A stretch of DNA of 64,000 bases from Trinickia violacea (GCF_005280735.1 NZ_CP040077.1:2976001-3040000), one strand, 5' to 3'; numbered from the stretch's first letter, positions 37,977 through 47,064 are shown. Notes: generated by a model not told the origin, from the sequence alone. Numbers and translations are program-made.

Positions 37977-38221
37977 CAGAAACCGGCGCCGGCCTCGTCG
38001 GAGGCGTACGCCTCTTCTGACGACACATCGAGCGGCCAGCTCGGCGCCACAACCGGACGGGATGCCCCCCCATAGAGGGCGCTTCCAAGCTGCGCGTCGC
38101 TGCGCCGGGCGTCGCTACGCTTGCGCAGCCGGCCCGACAACGGGTCGACTCGCCGCGCGAACGCGAACAGCAAAATCAAGGCGAGCGGGCACATGCCCAC
38201 GACGATCAAGAGCAGTCGCAT
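37958..38221 (-). CDS. Hypothetical protein with N-terminal membrane segment
   Basis: An 87-aa reading frame. Residues 1-21 are hydrophobic (MRLLLIVVGMCPLALILLFAF), followed by a basic stretch and a low-complexity tail. Its 3' end overlaps the 3' end of the nlpD-like gene by 19 bp on the opposite strand. No clear ribosome site and no family recognised; the membrane segment is the only support. Confidence 0.4.
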   Translation of the reverse strand: MRLLLIVVGMCPLALILLFAFARRVDPLSGRLRKRSDARRSDAQLGSALYGGASRPVVAPSWPLDVSSEEAYASDEAGAGFCQRAGR

Positions 38222-38282
38222 AGCGATCTCGAACTTGGAATCCGTCGCATCATACGCGCGTATCGGAAACGGCATACGCTTG

Positions 38283-38443
38283 CCGCTAGTCGGCCTCCAC
38301 TAGCGGGTGCAGCTTTGCATGGGACCCAAGTAAGCGCTGAAGCGCCAACTTGGGTCGACACAAAAAAAGCCCGGCGTGGCCGGGCTAACGGGGGTTCGGC
38401 GCATATAGGCAAAGGACCGGTTCACCATGCGCCGAGAACCAAT
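38283..38443 (-). ncRNA. Cluster of four stem-loops, possible small RNA
   Basis: Four inverted repeats lie in 161 bp. 38283-38306: 8-bp arms CCGCTAGT/ACTAGCGG. 38323-38356: 9-bp arms GACCCAAGT/ACTTGGGTC with an inner GCGC/GCGC and TGAA loop. 38362-38386: AGCCCGGC/GCCGGGCT with seven T residues on the minus strand. 38393-38443: GGTT(CT)CGGCGCAT arms. Read on the minus strand, the last two form a compact 80-nt hairpin-plus-terminator unit like a small RNA. Transcription is not shown by the sequence. Confidence 0.4.
38362..38386 (-). terminator. Rho-independent terminator (minus strand)
   Basis: Perfect 8-bp stem AGCCCGGC/GCCGGGCT with CAC loop followed by TTTTTTT on the minus strand. No solid protein gene lies immediately upstream, which is why a small RNA is suggested. 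Confidence 0.8.
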
Positions 38444-38710
38444 CTAACAACGCTCTAAAGCGTCGGCAATGGATTAACGCTCGATAATCGAGAATCGGCG
38501 CATGAAGCAGGAGGAATGTCCGAGAAATGCGAGTCGATTATCGATGCGAAAGATCGATAGACCTCGGAAAGAACGTTTGTCATATCAAATGTCAATCCGT
38601 GGCCGGGCTGGAGGCCGATACTGTGGACGATTTGGCGGCGCAGCCCCGCACGCGTAAAATCTGACGGATTGCACGAAACTGGCTGCCGTACGATATTTTC
38701 GCCTTTCCCA

Positions 38711-38726
38711 TGAATATTAATATTCA
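38711..38726. promoter_or_regulatory. 16-bp perfect palindrome upstream of the acyl-CoA synthetase gene
   Basis: TGAATATTAATATTCA is self-complementary over all 16 bases and lies in the AT-rich patch 125 bp before the synthetase start. It could be an operator; no cognate regulator is encoded nearby. The rest of the 38444-38850 spacer shows no supported gene. Confidence 0.35.
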
Positions 38727-38850
38727 ATTCAGCGCGAAAGATTTCATCGGATAATTTGCAAAGTCATTCGAGAATTCGAGCGATATTGAGCAGCGGATTA
38801 TCTTCATTCATTTCAAAATAACCGATAAAAGACGAGACGAGGTGACACCC

Positions 38851-40485
38851 ATGCTTTGCCCCACCGACAGCTACGAACGGCTCATCGAAGGCTTCTCCTG
38901 GCAGATCCCCGAGCGCTACAACATCGGCGTGGACACGTGCGACAAATGGGCCGACGGCAGCGCCCGGCTCGCGCTGATCTACGAGAAGCACGACGGCGCG
39001 CAAACCCGCTATACGTTCGATGAGCTGAAATCGCTGTCGAACCGGCTCGCGAACAGCTTCGCGAGGCACGGCGTCGCGCGCGGCGAGCGCGTCGGCATCT
39101 TCCTGCCGCAGACGCCCGAAACCGCCCTCGCCCATCTGGCTGCCTACAAGCTCGGCGCGATCGCCGTGCCGCTCTTCGCGCTGTTCGGGGTCGAAGCGCT
39201 GCAATACCGGCTGTCGAACAGCGGCGCGGTCGCGCTCGTGACCGACCGCCAAGGGCTCGAGAAAATCGCGTCGATCCGCGCGGCGCTGCCAGAGCTGAAG
39301 AGCGTTTATTGCATCGACGCCGATCCCTCGGACGGCGGTACGGCAGGCGTCCAAGCGTTCTGGCCCGCACTGCAAAGCGAGTCCGATGCGTTCGAACCGG
39401 TCGATACCGCCGCCGACGATCCGGCCGTGATCATTTACACCTCGGGCACGACCGGCAAACCGAAGGGCGCGCTGCACGGCCACCGCGTGCTGCTCGGCCA
39501 CCTGCCCGGCGTCGAGATGCCGCAAGCGTTCTTCCCCGCAGGCGCCAAGCTGTTCTGGACGCCGGCAGACTGGGCCTGGATCGGCGGCTTGCTCGACGTG
39601 CTCTTGCCCGCGTGGCACCACGGCGTGCCCGTGCTCGCGCGGCGCTTCGAGAAGTTCGACGCCGATGCCGCCTTCGACCTGATGGCGCGCCACGGCGTCA
39701 CGCACACGTTCCTGCCGCCCACCGCGTTGAAGATGATGCGCACCGTCGAGCGTCCGGCCGAGCGCTACCGCCTCGCTTTGCGCGCGGTCGCGAGCGGCGG
39801 CGAATCGCTCGGCGAGGAGCTGATCGAATGGGGCCGCGCGGCGCTCAACGTCACGATCAACGAGTTCTACGGGCAGACCGAGTGCAACGTCGTGCTCAGT
39901 TCGTGCGCGACACTGTTCGAGCCGCGCATCGGCTCGATCGGCAAGGCGGCGCCGGGCCACGAGGTCGCGATCGTCGACGACGCCGGCCGCGTGCTGCCGC
40001 ACGGCACCGAGGGCAACATCGGCATCCGCGCGCCCGACCCCGTGATGTTCCTCGGCTACTGGCGCAACCCCGAGGCGACGCGCGAAAAGTTCGCGGGCGA
40101 CTATCTCGTGACCGGCGACATCGGCGTGATGGACGATGACGGTTTCGTGCGCTTCGTCGGGCGCAACGACGACGTGATCACCAGCGCGGGCTACCGCATC
40201 GGCCCGGGCCCGATCGAGGACTGCCTGCTCGGTCATCCGGCCGTCCGCATGGCGGCCGTGGTCGGCATGCCGGACGAGACGCGTACCGAGATTGTCAAGG
40301 CGTTCATCGTGCTGAACGCGGGCTTCGAGCCCGGCGACGCGCTCGTGCGCGAGATCCAGACGCACGTGAAGACACGCCTCGCCGCGCATGAATATCCGCG
40401 CGAAATCGCCTTCGTCGACAGCCTGCCGATGACCGCGACCGGCAAGATCATCCGCCGTGAACTGCGCAGCGCCAAAGCGCCTTGA
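38851..40485 (+). CDS. AMP-binding acyl-CoA synthetase (medium-chain/acetyl-CoA synthetase-like)
   Basis: A 544-aa adenylate-forming ligase. Motifs in order: P-loop YTSGTTGKPKG (A3), EFYGQTE (A5), the LVTGDIG aspartate (A7), the hinge and GRNDDVITSAGYRIGP (A8), and the catalytic lysine in MTATGKIIRRELR (A10). It activates a carboxylic acid via an acyl-AMP to the CoA ester in the cytosol; chain length not determinable. ATG 38851 has GAGG at 8-nt spacing; a GTG three codons earlier is possible. An operator-like palindrome lies upstream. Confidence 0.93.
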   Translation: MLCPTDSYERLIEGFSWQIPERYNIGVDTCDKWADGSARLALIYEKHDGAQTRYTFDELKSLSNRLANSFARHGVARGERVGIFLPQTPETALAHLAAYKLGAIAVPLFALFGVEALQYRLSNSGAVALVTDRQGLEKIASIRAALPELKSVYCIDADPSDGGTAGVQAFWPALQSESDAFEPVDTAADDPAVIIYTSGTTGKPKGALHGHRVLLGHLPGVEMPQAFFPAGAKLFWTPADWAWIGGLLDVLLPAWHHGVPVLARRFEKFDADAAFDLMARHGVTHTFLPPTALKMMRTVERPAERYRLALRAVASGGESLGEELIEWGRAALNVTINEFYGQTECNVVLSSCATLFEPRIGSIGKAAPGHEVAIVDDAGRVLPHGTEGNIGIRAPDPVMFLGYWRNPEATREKFAGDYLVTGDIGVMDDDGFVRFVGRNDDVITSAGYRIGPGPIEDCLLGHPAVRMAAVVGMPDETRTEIVKAFIVLNAGFEPGDALVREIQTHVKTRLAAHEYPREIAFVDSLPMTATGKIIRRELRSAKAP

Positions 40486-40532
40486 CCGATGGTTTATAGT
40501 TACGCCCGCTCGTCATACACCACGCACATTCG

Positions 40533-40853
40533 ATGACTTCCCCCGATACATCCGGCGCGGGCGCCCATAGCCCGCTCTACATGAAGCTGCTCGCCGAAAC
40601 CGCCAAGATCGGCTGGTCCGAGCTCGAACGGTTCTTCGCGCGCGGCGTGCTGCTGCGCGTGGCGCGCGACCTCGATCTGGTGAGCGTGGCCGAAGCCATC
40701 GCCAACGACGACACCACGCAAGTCGCGCAGTGGCTGGCCGCCGGGCTCGTCGAGCGCGTGCAGACCGAGACCGCCACCGATTTCTCGGCGCGCGACCCTG
40801 ACCTGTGGGCGGTCGTCGTGTCGCCGTGGGTGTGCGTGCAGGAACGCGGCTAG
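40533..40853 (+). CDS. DUF2288 family protein
   Basis: A 106-aa cytosolic protein matching the DUF2288 pattern: LYMKLLAETAKIGWSELERFFARGVLLRV, VAEAIANDDTTQVAQWLAAGLV, and the closing LWAVVVSPWVCVQE. Function unknown in all members I know of. It sits 47 bp after the acyl-CoA synthetase and 10 bp before the MATE gene, so it is probably cotranscribed with both. Confidence 0.85.
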   Translation: MTSPDTSGAGAHSPLYMKLLAETAKIGWSELERFFARGVLLRVARDLDLVSVAEAIANDDTTQVAQWLAAGLVERVQTETATDFSARDPDLWAVVVSPWVCVQERG

Positions 40854-40863
40854 GCACGCCCGC

Positions 40864-42291
40864 GTGAGCCCGTCCCCCCGCTCTGCCGATTCCGCAGACG
40901 AGTCTCGACCCGAGTCCGCGCGAGGCGTGGCGGACCACGCCGCTCACACGTTGCCGACACGCTGGCATCGCCGCGTGCTGACGCTCGCGTTCCCGATCGT
41001 TCTCGCGAATCTCACGCAGCCGCTGTTGTCGGCCGTCGATACCGCCGTCGCCGGGCATCTGGACGGCGCCGCCTATCTCGGCGGCGTGGCGCTCGGCGGG
41101 CTCTTTTTCAGCTTCGTGTTCTGGAGTTTCGGCTTTCTGCGGATGGGTACGACCGGGCTCGTCGCGCAGGCGTTCGGCGCGCAAGACCACGCCGGGCTGC
41201 GCTCGAACGTCGTGCGCGCGCTCATGCTCGCGTTCGCGATCGGCGCCGCCGTGCTCGCGCTGCAAACGCCGCTGATCCGCTATGCGCTCGCCGCGCTCGG
41301 CGGCAGCGATGCCGTGCGTGAAAACGCCGCCGCCTATTGCCACGCGCGCATCTGGGCCGCGCCGCTCGCGCTGGCGAACTACGTCGTGCTCGGCTACCTG
41401 CTCGGCGCGCAGCGCGTGCGTCTGGCGCTGATCACGCAAGTCTTCATCAACGCCGTCAACATCGTCGCCGTGCTGCTGTACGTGTACGCGTTCGACTGGG
41501 GCGTCGCGGGCATGGGCGCGGCCACGGCGACCGCCGACGCCTGCGGCTTCGTGCTCGGCGCGTTCATCCTGTGGCAGTTGCGCCCGCGCGGCTTGCCCGC
41601 GCTCGACGCCGCGTCGCTGCTGGACACGGCCACGCTCAAGCGTCTCGTCGCGATCAACCGCGACATCTTCATTCGCACGCTGTGCCTGCTCGCGTCGTTC
41701 GGCTGGTTCGCGCACGTCGGCGCCCAGGAAGGCGACGCGACGCTCGCCGCGAACGCGCTGCTGCTCAACTTCCAGACCTTCATGGCGTTCGGACTCGACG
41801 GCTTCGCGCACGCCGCCGAAGCGCTCGTCGGCGCGGCGCTCGGCGCAAGGAATCGCGACGCGTTCAGGAAGGCGGTCAAGGTCACGCTGTTGTGGTCGGT
41901 GCTCGGCGCGCTCGCGTTCTCGCTCGTTTATTGGGGCGCGGGCGTGTGGATCATCGAGCGGCTGACCGATCAGGCCCCCGTGCGCGCCGCCGCCGAGCGC
42001 TATCTGCCGTGGGCGGCGCTCTCGCCCGTGATCTCGGTGTGGAGCTTCTTGCTTGACGGCGTGTTCATCGGCGCCACGCAAACGCGCGACATGATGAAAT
42101 CGATGGCGATGTCGTTCGCGATGTTCATGACCGCGTCGTGGCTGCTCGCCGGGCCGCTCGGCAACCACGGCCTGTGGCTCGCGCTCACGATCTTCATGGC
42201 CGCCCGCGGCGTGACGCTCGCCGCCTATTTGCCGCGTCTTTCCACCTATTTCGGCGAGATGCGCTCACAGAATCTGCCGGCCGCGACCTGA
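40864..42291 (+). CDS. MATE-family (DinF-like) efflux transporter
   Basis: A 475-aa membrane protein with two six-helix MatE repeats. The first repeat begins LTLAFPIVLANLTQPLLSAVDTAVAGHL; the second begins around KRLVAINRDIFIRTLCLLAS. The motif FWSFGFLRMGTTGLVAQAFGA points to the DinF branch. Exports organic cations or oxidised compounds using Na+ or H+ gradients. GTG start, 10 bp after DUF2288. The first 40 residues are hydrophilic and Ser/Arg-rich, unusual for the family, so a later start is possible. Confidence 0.9.
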   Translation: MSPSPRSADSADESRPESARGVADHAAHTLPTRWHRRVLTLAFPIVLANLTQPLLSAVDTAVAGHLDGAAYLGGVALGGLFFSFVFWSFGFLRMGTTGLVAQAFGAQDHAGLRSNVVRALMLAFAIGAAVLALQTPLIRYALAALGGSDAVRENAAAYCHARIWAAPLALANYVVLGYLLGAQRVRLALITQVFINAVNIVAVLLYVYAFDWGVAGMGAATATADACGFVLGAFILWQLRPRGLPALDAASLLDTATLKRLVAINRDIFIRTLCLLASFGWFAHVGAQEGDATLAANALLLNFQTFMAFGLDGFAHAAEALVGAALGARNRDAFRKAVKVTLLWSVLGALAFSLVYWGAGVWIIERLTDQAPVRAAAERYLPWAALSPVISVWSFLLDGVFIGATQTRDMMKSMAMSFAMFMTASWLLAGPLGNHGLWLALTIFMAARGVTLAAYLPRLSTYFGEMRSQNLPAAT

Positions 42292-42381
42292 GCTTTGCGG
42301 GCGGCGCGAACCCCGCGCGAACCTAACGCGCCTCGCTGCATTCGCGATCCGACCCCGGCGCCATCCGTGCGCCTGTCGCCG

Positions 42382-42543
42382 TTATTGCGGCGCTGCGGGC
42401 GTGTCGATCATCGCGGGCGGCCGGTCGTCGGTCGGCACGCCGTGGTAGTCAGGCGGATCTTGCGGCGGCTTGCCGTGATGAGGGGCGTCGACGCAGCCCG
42501 CGACCATCGTCGCGAGCAAGAAAGCAAAGGCAATGCGCTTCAT
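42382..42543 (-). CDS. 53-aa putative lipoprotein
   Basis: A short gene (ATG 42543, TAA 42382). The signal peptide MKRIAFAFLLATMVAGC has a clean lipobox (V-A-G-C, Cys17). The mature part is a 37-residue Pro/Asp-rich tail (HHGKPPQDPPDYHG...). Predicted membrane-anchored; the Asp at +2 (CVD has Val at +2) does not indicate inner-membrane retention. Function unknown. It lies antisense in the gap after the MATE gene. Confidence 0.65.
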   Translation of the reverse strand: MKRIAFAFLLATMVAGCVDAPHHGKPPQDPPDYHGVPTDDRPPAMIDTPAAPQ

Positions 42544-42710
42544 GAAAGGTCCCGGATCGGATGAAGAACGGCAAAAAGAACGCGTGAGTCTAAATGAAAA
42601 CGCTGGCCGGGATCGACTCGCCGCTTTCCGCGGTTTTTAACCCCATCACGATTTCCTCGCGCATGTCCTAAGATGTACGAGTGGCTGCAATCGCCAAAAA
42701 GGAGGCTGCC

Positions 42711-42884
42711 ATGGATGCTGAATCGATCGCTGGCTTGGTCGGGCTCGGAGTGGGTCTGCTAGTGCTATTGGCACTCACGATCTTCGAATCGCGGTCGTAC
42801 AAGCGCGAACACAACGGTGAAGGGATGCTGCATCACTGGCTCGCGGAGCATCACATGCTCGGTGGGCGGCGGACTAAGCACTGA
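42711..42884 (+). CDS. 57-aa single-span membrane protein
   Basis: ATG 42711 follows GGAGG at 5-nt spacing. The product has an N-terminal acidic stretch (MDAESIAG), one membrane helix (LVGLGVGLLVLLALTIF) and a basic, His-rich cytoplasmic tail ending MLGGRRTKH. Family not recognised. A 12-bp perfect hairpin follows 25 bp after the stop. A longer in-frame start at 42681 lacks a ribosome site. Confidence 0.65.
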   Translation: MDAESIAGLVGLGVGLLVLLALTIFESRSYKREHNGEGMLHHWLAEHHMLGGRRTKH

Positions 42885-42908
42885 CGTTTCACTGTCTCGC
42901 ATATTTCT

Positions 42909-42936
42909 GGGGTTGCATGCGCAGGCATGCAACCCC
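42909..42936 (+). terminator. 12-bp hairpin after the 57-aa protein gene
   Basis: Perfect arms GGGGTTGCATGC/GCATGCAACCCC with GCAG loop, followed by TTCGTC rather than a T tract. Position suggests a terminator; the lack of T residues makes this tentative. The remaining 270 bp to ssuA contain no supported gene. Confidence 0.55.
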
Positions 42937-43206
42937 TTCGTCATGCCGGAAACGCGCGAAGCACTGGCACGCCAAGTCGCCGGGTGGGACGTTTCGCACT
43001 TGTTTCGCGCTTCGCCGCGCAACCGCCGTCGCGAGGCTCGGCTAGCCGCCGCGCGCGCGGTTAGCGGCAATTCGTAAAACCTTATCGGAAATCGTTGGTT
43101 TTCAGCCGGGCCGGCGGCCCGTAGATTCGGTGGTTTCGATACCGCGTCGCGCGCAACGTGTCTTTCACTCGCCGCGACGCCCAACCTCACGCGAGACCAC
43201 CGCCCC

Positions 43207-44196
43207 ATGAAACATGACACCCCCTCAAGCGTTGAGCGGAGAGCCTTGCTCAAGGCATCCATGGCAGCTGCCGCCGGCTTGCTGATCACGGGCACCGGCG
43301 CGCTCGCGCCGCTCGCCGCACGCGCCGACAACAGCGCCAAAGTGCTGCGCGTCGGCTATCAGAAGTACGGCACGCTGATTCTGCTGAAAGCGCGCGGCAC
43401 GCTCGAAAAACGGCTTGCGCCGCTCGGCGTCACGGTCGAGTGGCGCGAGTTTCCAGCCGGGCCGCAATTGCTCGAAGGGCTGAACGCGGGCGCCGTCGAC
43501 GTCGGCACCGTCGGCGAGACGCCGCCGATCTTCGCGCAAGCGGGCGGCGTCGATTTCGTCTACATCGGCAACGAGCCGCCCGCGCCCGCCGCCGAGGCGA
43601 TCGTCGTCCCGCACAACTCGCCGCTCAAAACCGTCGCCGATTTGCGCGGCAAGCGCGTGGCGCTCAACCGCGGCTCGAACGTCCACTTTCTGCTCGTGCG
43701 CGCGCTCGAAAAGGCGGGCGTCAAATACACGGAGATCCAGCCGAGCTACCTCACGCCGTCCGATGCGCGCGCGGCGTTCACGCAGGGCGGCGTCGATGCG
43801 TGGGTGATCTGGGACCCCTACTTCGCCGCCATCCAGCATCAGGAAAACGCACGCGTGCTGACCGACGGGACCGGGTTGGTGAAGAACCTGCAGTACTACG
43901 TCGCCACGCGCAGCTACGCGACCGCGCAACCGGCGATCGTGAATGCGCTGCTCGACGAAATCGCGGCGCTCGACACGTGGAGCACGCAGCATCTCGCCGA
44001 CGTATCGTCGCTATTGGCGGGACAAACGGGATTGGATGGCGCGACGGTCGACCTGGCGGTCAAGCGCACGACGTTCGGGGTGACTCGCATCACCGATGCC
44101 ACGCTAGCCTATCAGCAGCAGATCGCCGATGCGTTCAGCGAACTCAAGCTGATTCCGAAGCCGTTGACCGTGGCCGAGGCGCGCTGGAAGGTATGA
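43207..44196 (+). CDS. ssuA: Aliphatic sulfonate ABC transporter substrate-binding protein
   Basis: A 329-aa periplasmic protein closely following E. coli SsuA. The N-terminus carries a twin-arginine-like signal (ERRALLKASMAAAAGLLIT) ending near ARA-DNS. The mature protein has VLRVGYQKYGTLILLKARG, WREFPAGPQLLEGLNAGAVDVG, ETPPIFAQAGGVDFVYIG, and PSYLTPSDARAAFTQGGVDAWVIWDPY. Binds alkanesulfonates for sulfur scavenging. No ssuB, ssuC or ssuD adjoins, so it either works with a distant SsuBC or is a paralogue. CysB/Cbl control would be expected but no site is claimed. Confidence 0.92.
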   Translation: MKHDTPSSVERRALLKASMAAAAGLLITGTGALAPLAARADNSAKVLRVGYQKYGTLILLKARGTLEKRLAPLGVTVEWREFPAGPQLLEGLNAGAVDVGTVGETPPIFAQAGGVDFVYIGNEPPAPAAEAIVVPHNSPLKTVADLRGKRVALNRGSNVHFLLVRALEKAGVKYTEIQPSYLTPSDARAAFTQGGVDAWVIWDPYFAAIQHQENARVLTDGTGLVKNLQYYVATRSYATAQPAIVNALLDEIAALDTWSTQHLADVSSLLAGQTGLDGATVDLAVKRTTFGVTRITDATLAYQQQIADAFSELKLIPKPLTVAEARWKV

Positions 44197-44245
44197 GGGC
44201 GGCAGCGCGTGCCGCCAAAGTGAGAGCCGCGCTACGGCAGCCGGC

Positions 44246-44536
44246 TTATTGGCTCTGCCAACGCGGCACGCATTCGAAGCGAAGATCGGCTTCGCGCGGG
44301 CTGAACCCGCGCACGCCGAACGTGCCGACATCGATCTCGTGCATCGCCTTGTCCTGCTCGGCGCAGAATTCCGTCGCATGGCCGACGCTCGCGTTCATCA
44401 GATGACGCCAGGAGACCAACGGATTGCTCGTCTTCGAGGTCACCGTGTAGCGCTCACGCGCCTCTTTCTGGATCGGGGAAACGCTGGTACACCCGCACAG
44501 GAGCAGGACAACGGACAGTGCGGTATAGGTCTTCAT
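44246..44536 (-). CDS. 96-aa putative lipoprotein
   Basis: A short exported protein with signal peptide MKTYTALSVVLLLCGC (lipobox L-C-G-C, Cys16). The mature part of about 80 residues has two further cysteines (EFCAEQ and FECVPRW), which may form a disulfide. Family not recognised, though such small lipoproteins are common in Burkholderiaceae. Convergent with ssuA. Confidence 0.7.
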   Translation of the reverse strand: MKTYTALSVVLLLCGCTSVSPIQKEARERYTVTSKTSNPLVSWRHLMNASVGHATEFCAEQDKAMHEIDVGTFGVRGFSPREADLRFECVPRWQSQ

Positions 44537-44700
44537 CGGCTAGGAGCGGTTGGATTTTGGCGATTCTGTCGTGCAGCTTGCAATTGTGCAAGCGGTTAGA
44601 CGACTCATTCGGGCGCCATTGCGCCCGAATGAGAGCCAACGTTATATATCCGACCGATCAATCCAAGCCATAGGACAAATCCCAATGTCCCACGCCGCGA

Positions 44701-46239
44701 TCACGGCGCCCCCGCGCCTCCTCCATCGTTCGCGACGAGCCCCGTGCGCTGCTGCGCGCCCCAGCTCCGGCGTCCGCTCAGAAAATGCACCCAGCCGAGC
44801 GCGGCGCCGGTGTGCCGCAACAGCTGGAAACTGAACGGCTCGGCGAGCGCCGCCAGGATCGCCATCGACAGATGCGAGCCCTGGCGATTAGCCGTCCAGC
44901 GCCGGTATAGATGCACGGACCAAAGGTGAAACGCGAGATCCACCACGATCTTCGCGAGGATCACGCCCGATACCGACAGCGCGACTCCGAGCCGCCCCGT
45001 GAACAGAAACATCAGCAGCAGAGCGAAGGCGGTGAGCCCATAAATCGGCTGCAGCGTATCGAATGCCTTCACCGGCATCATCAGCAGGCCGAGCGCGCCG
45101 TAGCGGCGATTGCCGGTGATGTCGCGGTTCCAGTACTGCGTCTGCAGGAATCCCGCGAACCAGCGGCGGCGCTGGCGCAGAAAGCTCGCCAGCGTGCCCG
45201 GCGCATCGGTATGCGCGCGCGCATCGCCGATCACGCGCACGCGCCACGTCAATCCGCTCTCGACCGCATGGCGGCGCAGGCGATGGATCAGTTCGTAGTC
45301 TTCGACGAGACACTGCGGGTCGAAGCCGCCGACCGTCAAGAGCGCTTCGCGCCGGAAGCACGCGAACGCGCCCGACACCAAGAGCAGGCTGTCCGCACGC
45401 ATCCACGCAAACCGCGAGATGAAGTTGCGGATGTACTCGTAGGTCTGGAACCACTGGAAAAAGCGGCCGGCCGCATCCTTCGCGCAAAGCGGGGTAAGAA
45501 TGCCGGTCGCGGCGACGAGCTCCCGTTCGGCGGCAAACGCGCGGCGCATCGCGGCGCACGCGTCCGGCTCGACGCGCGTGTCGGCGTCGACGGTCAGCAC
45601 GATATCGGTATCGAGCGCCGTGATCGCCGCGTTCAACGCGCGCGCCTTGCCGGCATGCGGCACACGCAGCCAACGCAGCGACGGGAACCGCGAGCTCGGC
45701 GCGCTGAGCTGCCCCTCCGCCGGTTCGATCAAACCGTATTCACCGGCGAGCAAGGCTGCGGTGCCGTCGGTCGAACCGTCGTCGGCGATCACGATTTGCG
45801 CGGGCGCGGCCGTTTGTTCGAGCAGACCCTTGAGCGTCACGGGCAACACCGCCGCCTCGTTGTAGGCCGCAACGACGACACCGAGCGTCGGCAATGCCGA
45901 TTGATCGATCGGGCTGTCGATTCGCGGCTTGAGCAACGGCAACGTCTTGAACGTGACGAAGGCCAAGAGCAGCGTGTCGTAGATCACGTACGCGATGCCG
46001 ACCGACCACGCGACCACGCCGTGCAGCATGAATGCGCGCACGAAAAGCGTGATCCACAGGGCAAACACGCCACCGTGGATCAGCACGCTGACGAGCGGCG
46101 TGCCGCGCGGCGACACGCGTGGCGACAAGCGCGCGAAAGCGTCGTCGAGCGCGGCGCGGTCGGCGAACGCAGACTGCCGGCGCCGAGCGCGAGCGCGCTG
46201 CCGCTTCGGCGCAAAGGCCGGATGAGTGGGCGAACTCAT
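44701..46239 (-). CDS. Family 2 glycosyltransferase, membrane-bound processive type
   Basis: A 512-aa GT2 enzyme. Two N-terminal membrane helices lead to the GT-A domain: VVVAAYNEAAVLPVTL, DDGSTDGT, VLTVDADTRVEPD (DXD), LVEDYELIHRLRR (catalytic ED) and LRQRRRWFAG (Q/RXXRW), followed by three to four C-terminal helices. This is the layout of PgaC, BcsA and hyaluronan-synthase-type enzymes that polymerise and export a beta-linked glycan from UDP-sugars. No other polysaccharide genes adjoin; it is coupled by a 4-bp overlap to cytochrome b561. Confidence 0.9.
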   Translation of the reverse strand: MSSPTHPAFAPKRQRARARRRQSAFADRAALDDAFARLSPRVSPRGTPLVSVLIHGGVFALWITLFVRAFMLHGVVAWSVGIAYVIYDTLLLAFVTFKTLPLLKPRIDSPIDQSALPTLGVVVAAYNEAAVLPVTLKGLLEQTAAPAQIVIADDGSTDGTAALLAGEYGLIEPAEGQLSAPSSRFPSLRWLRVPHAGKARALNAAITALDTDIVLTVDADTRVEPDACAAMRRAFAAERELVAATGILTPLCAKDAAGRFFQWFQTYEYIRNFISRFAWMRADSLLLVSGAFACFRREALLTVGGFDPQCLVEDYELIHRLRRHAVESGLTWRVRVIGDARAHTDAPGTLASFLRQRRRWFAGFLQTQYWNRDITGNRRYGALGLLMMPVKAFDTLQPIYGLTAFALLLMFLFTGRLGVALSVSGVILAKIVVDLAFHLWSVHLYRRWTANRQGSHLSMAILAALAEPFSFQLLRHTGAALGWVHFLSGRRSWGAQQRTGLVANDGGGAGAP

Positions 46240-46847
46240 GGCAGCATCCGGCGCAAAACCGATTCGCGATCGATCAGCTCATGCTTGAGCGCGCCGCCGA
46301 TATGCAACGCGAGCACCGCGTACAGCACATAGCCGAACCACGTGTGGACGGCGCCGAGCACGTCGTGCATGTGCTCCTTGTAAGCGGGCTCCAGATTCAT
46401 CACGAAGCCGATGCGCGGCCACGGCACGAGATGGAACAGCGTCATCGGATGGGTTGCCGCATCCTTCCACGCCGAATCGTGCAGCCAGCCCGACAGCGGC
46501 AGACCGATCATCAACACGTAGAGCAACAGATGCGCGGCATCCGCGCTTGCGCGTTCCCATGCGGGAAACGCCCTCGGCAACGGCGGCGGCCGGTGCGCGA
46601 CGCGCCAGAGGATGCGCAGCAGCACGAGCCCCAGCACCGTGATGCCGATCGACTTGTGCGTGTCGATCACGGGGCGGATCCAGTCGTCGGGCAGGGAATC
46701 GGCCGAGAGGCCAAGCGCGACATTGCCGAGGATGCCCGCCGCGATCAGCCAGTGGAGAATCATCGCCGTGCGGCTATAGCGAATCAGTGGCTCGCCGTGA
46801 TGCGGCGAACCGGTTTGGTGTTGAGTAAGCTCGGCTGGCGTGGTCAT
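46236..46847 (-). CDS. Cytochrome b561
   Basis: A 203-aa four-helix di-haem b cytochrome of the bacterial b561 (YodB/CybB) family. Haem-ligand histidines are in MILHWLIAAGILGN, DTHKSIGITVL, MHDVLGAVHTWFGYVLY and LALHIGGALKHELID. Transfers electrons between the quinol pool and an acceptor in the inner membrane. First gene of a two-gene unit with the glycosyltransferase (ATGA overlap). Confidence 0.93.
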   Translation of the reverse strand: MTTPAELTQHQTGSPHHGEPLIRYSRTAMILHWLIAAGILGNVALGLSADSLPDDWIRPVIDTHKSIGITVLGLVLLRILWRVAHRPPPLPRAFPAWERASADAAHLLLYVLMIGLPLSGWLHDSAWKDAATHPMTLFHLVPWPRIGFVMNLEPAYKEHMHDVLGAVHTWFGYVLYAVLALHIGGALKHELIDRESVLRRMLP

Positions 46848-47040
46848 CTTTCGCGTGAATGAAGTGAAAGCAATCGTGGATTCAGTAAGTCGCCAGTCAG
46901 TTTCCAGGCAACTGTCCCGGAGAACGCGCGAGTCGAGTAGTTTATTCCCTAGTCACTGCGCGGTGATGGCACCCACAGGAAAGACGCTCCGGGATGTCAC
47001 ACATTCTTCACAAGACATTGTTTTACTGAGAAATTATCAA

Positions 47041-47059
47041 TTTTGTGCGGCGCACAAAA
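47041..47059 (+). promoter_or_regulatory. Dyad TTTTGTGC-GGC-GCACAAAA, candidate PhaR operator
   Basis: A perfect 8-bp inverted repeat with a 3-nt centre lies just upstream of the phasin -35 box. Its core TGC-N3-GCA recurs at 47105-47113 (TGCATCGCA) downstream of the -10 box. PhaR repressors of phasin genes bind TGC/GCA dyads, so a PhaR role is the natural reading; it is inference. Confidence 0.55.
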
Positions 47060-47064
47060 AATAC

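Noticed and set aside
38455..38727. 90-codon minus-strand frame upstream of the acyl-CoA synthetase
   Set aside because: It needs a TTG start, has no ribosome site, unbiased codon use for this genome and no recognisable domain.
42817..43077. 86-codon plus-strand frame overlapping the 57-aa protein gene
   Set aside because: It is out of frame with a better-supported gene and runs through the hairpin at 42909-42936.
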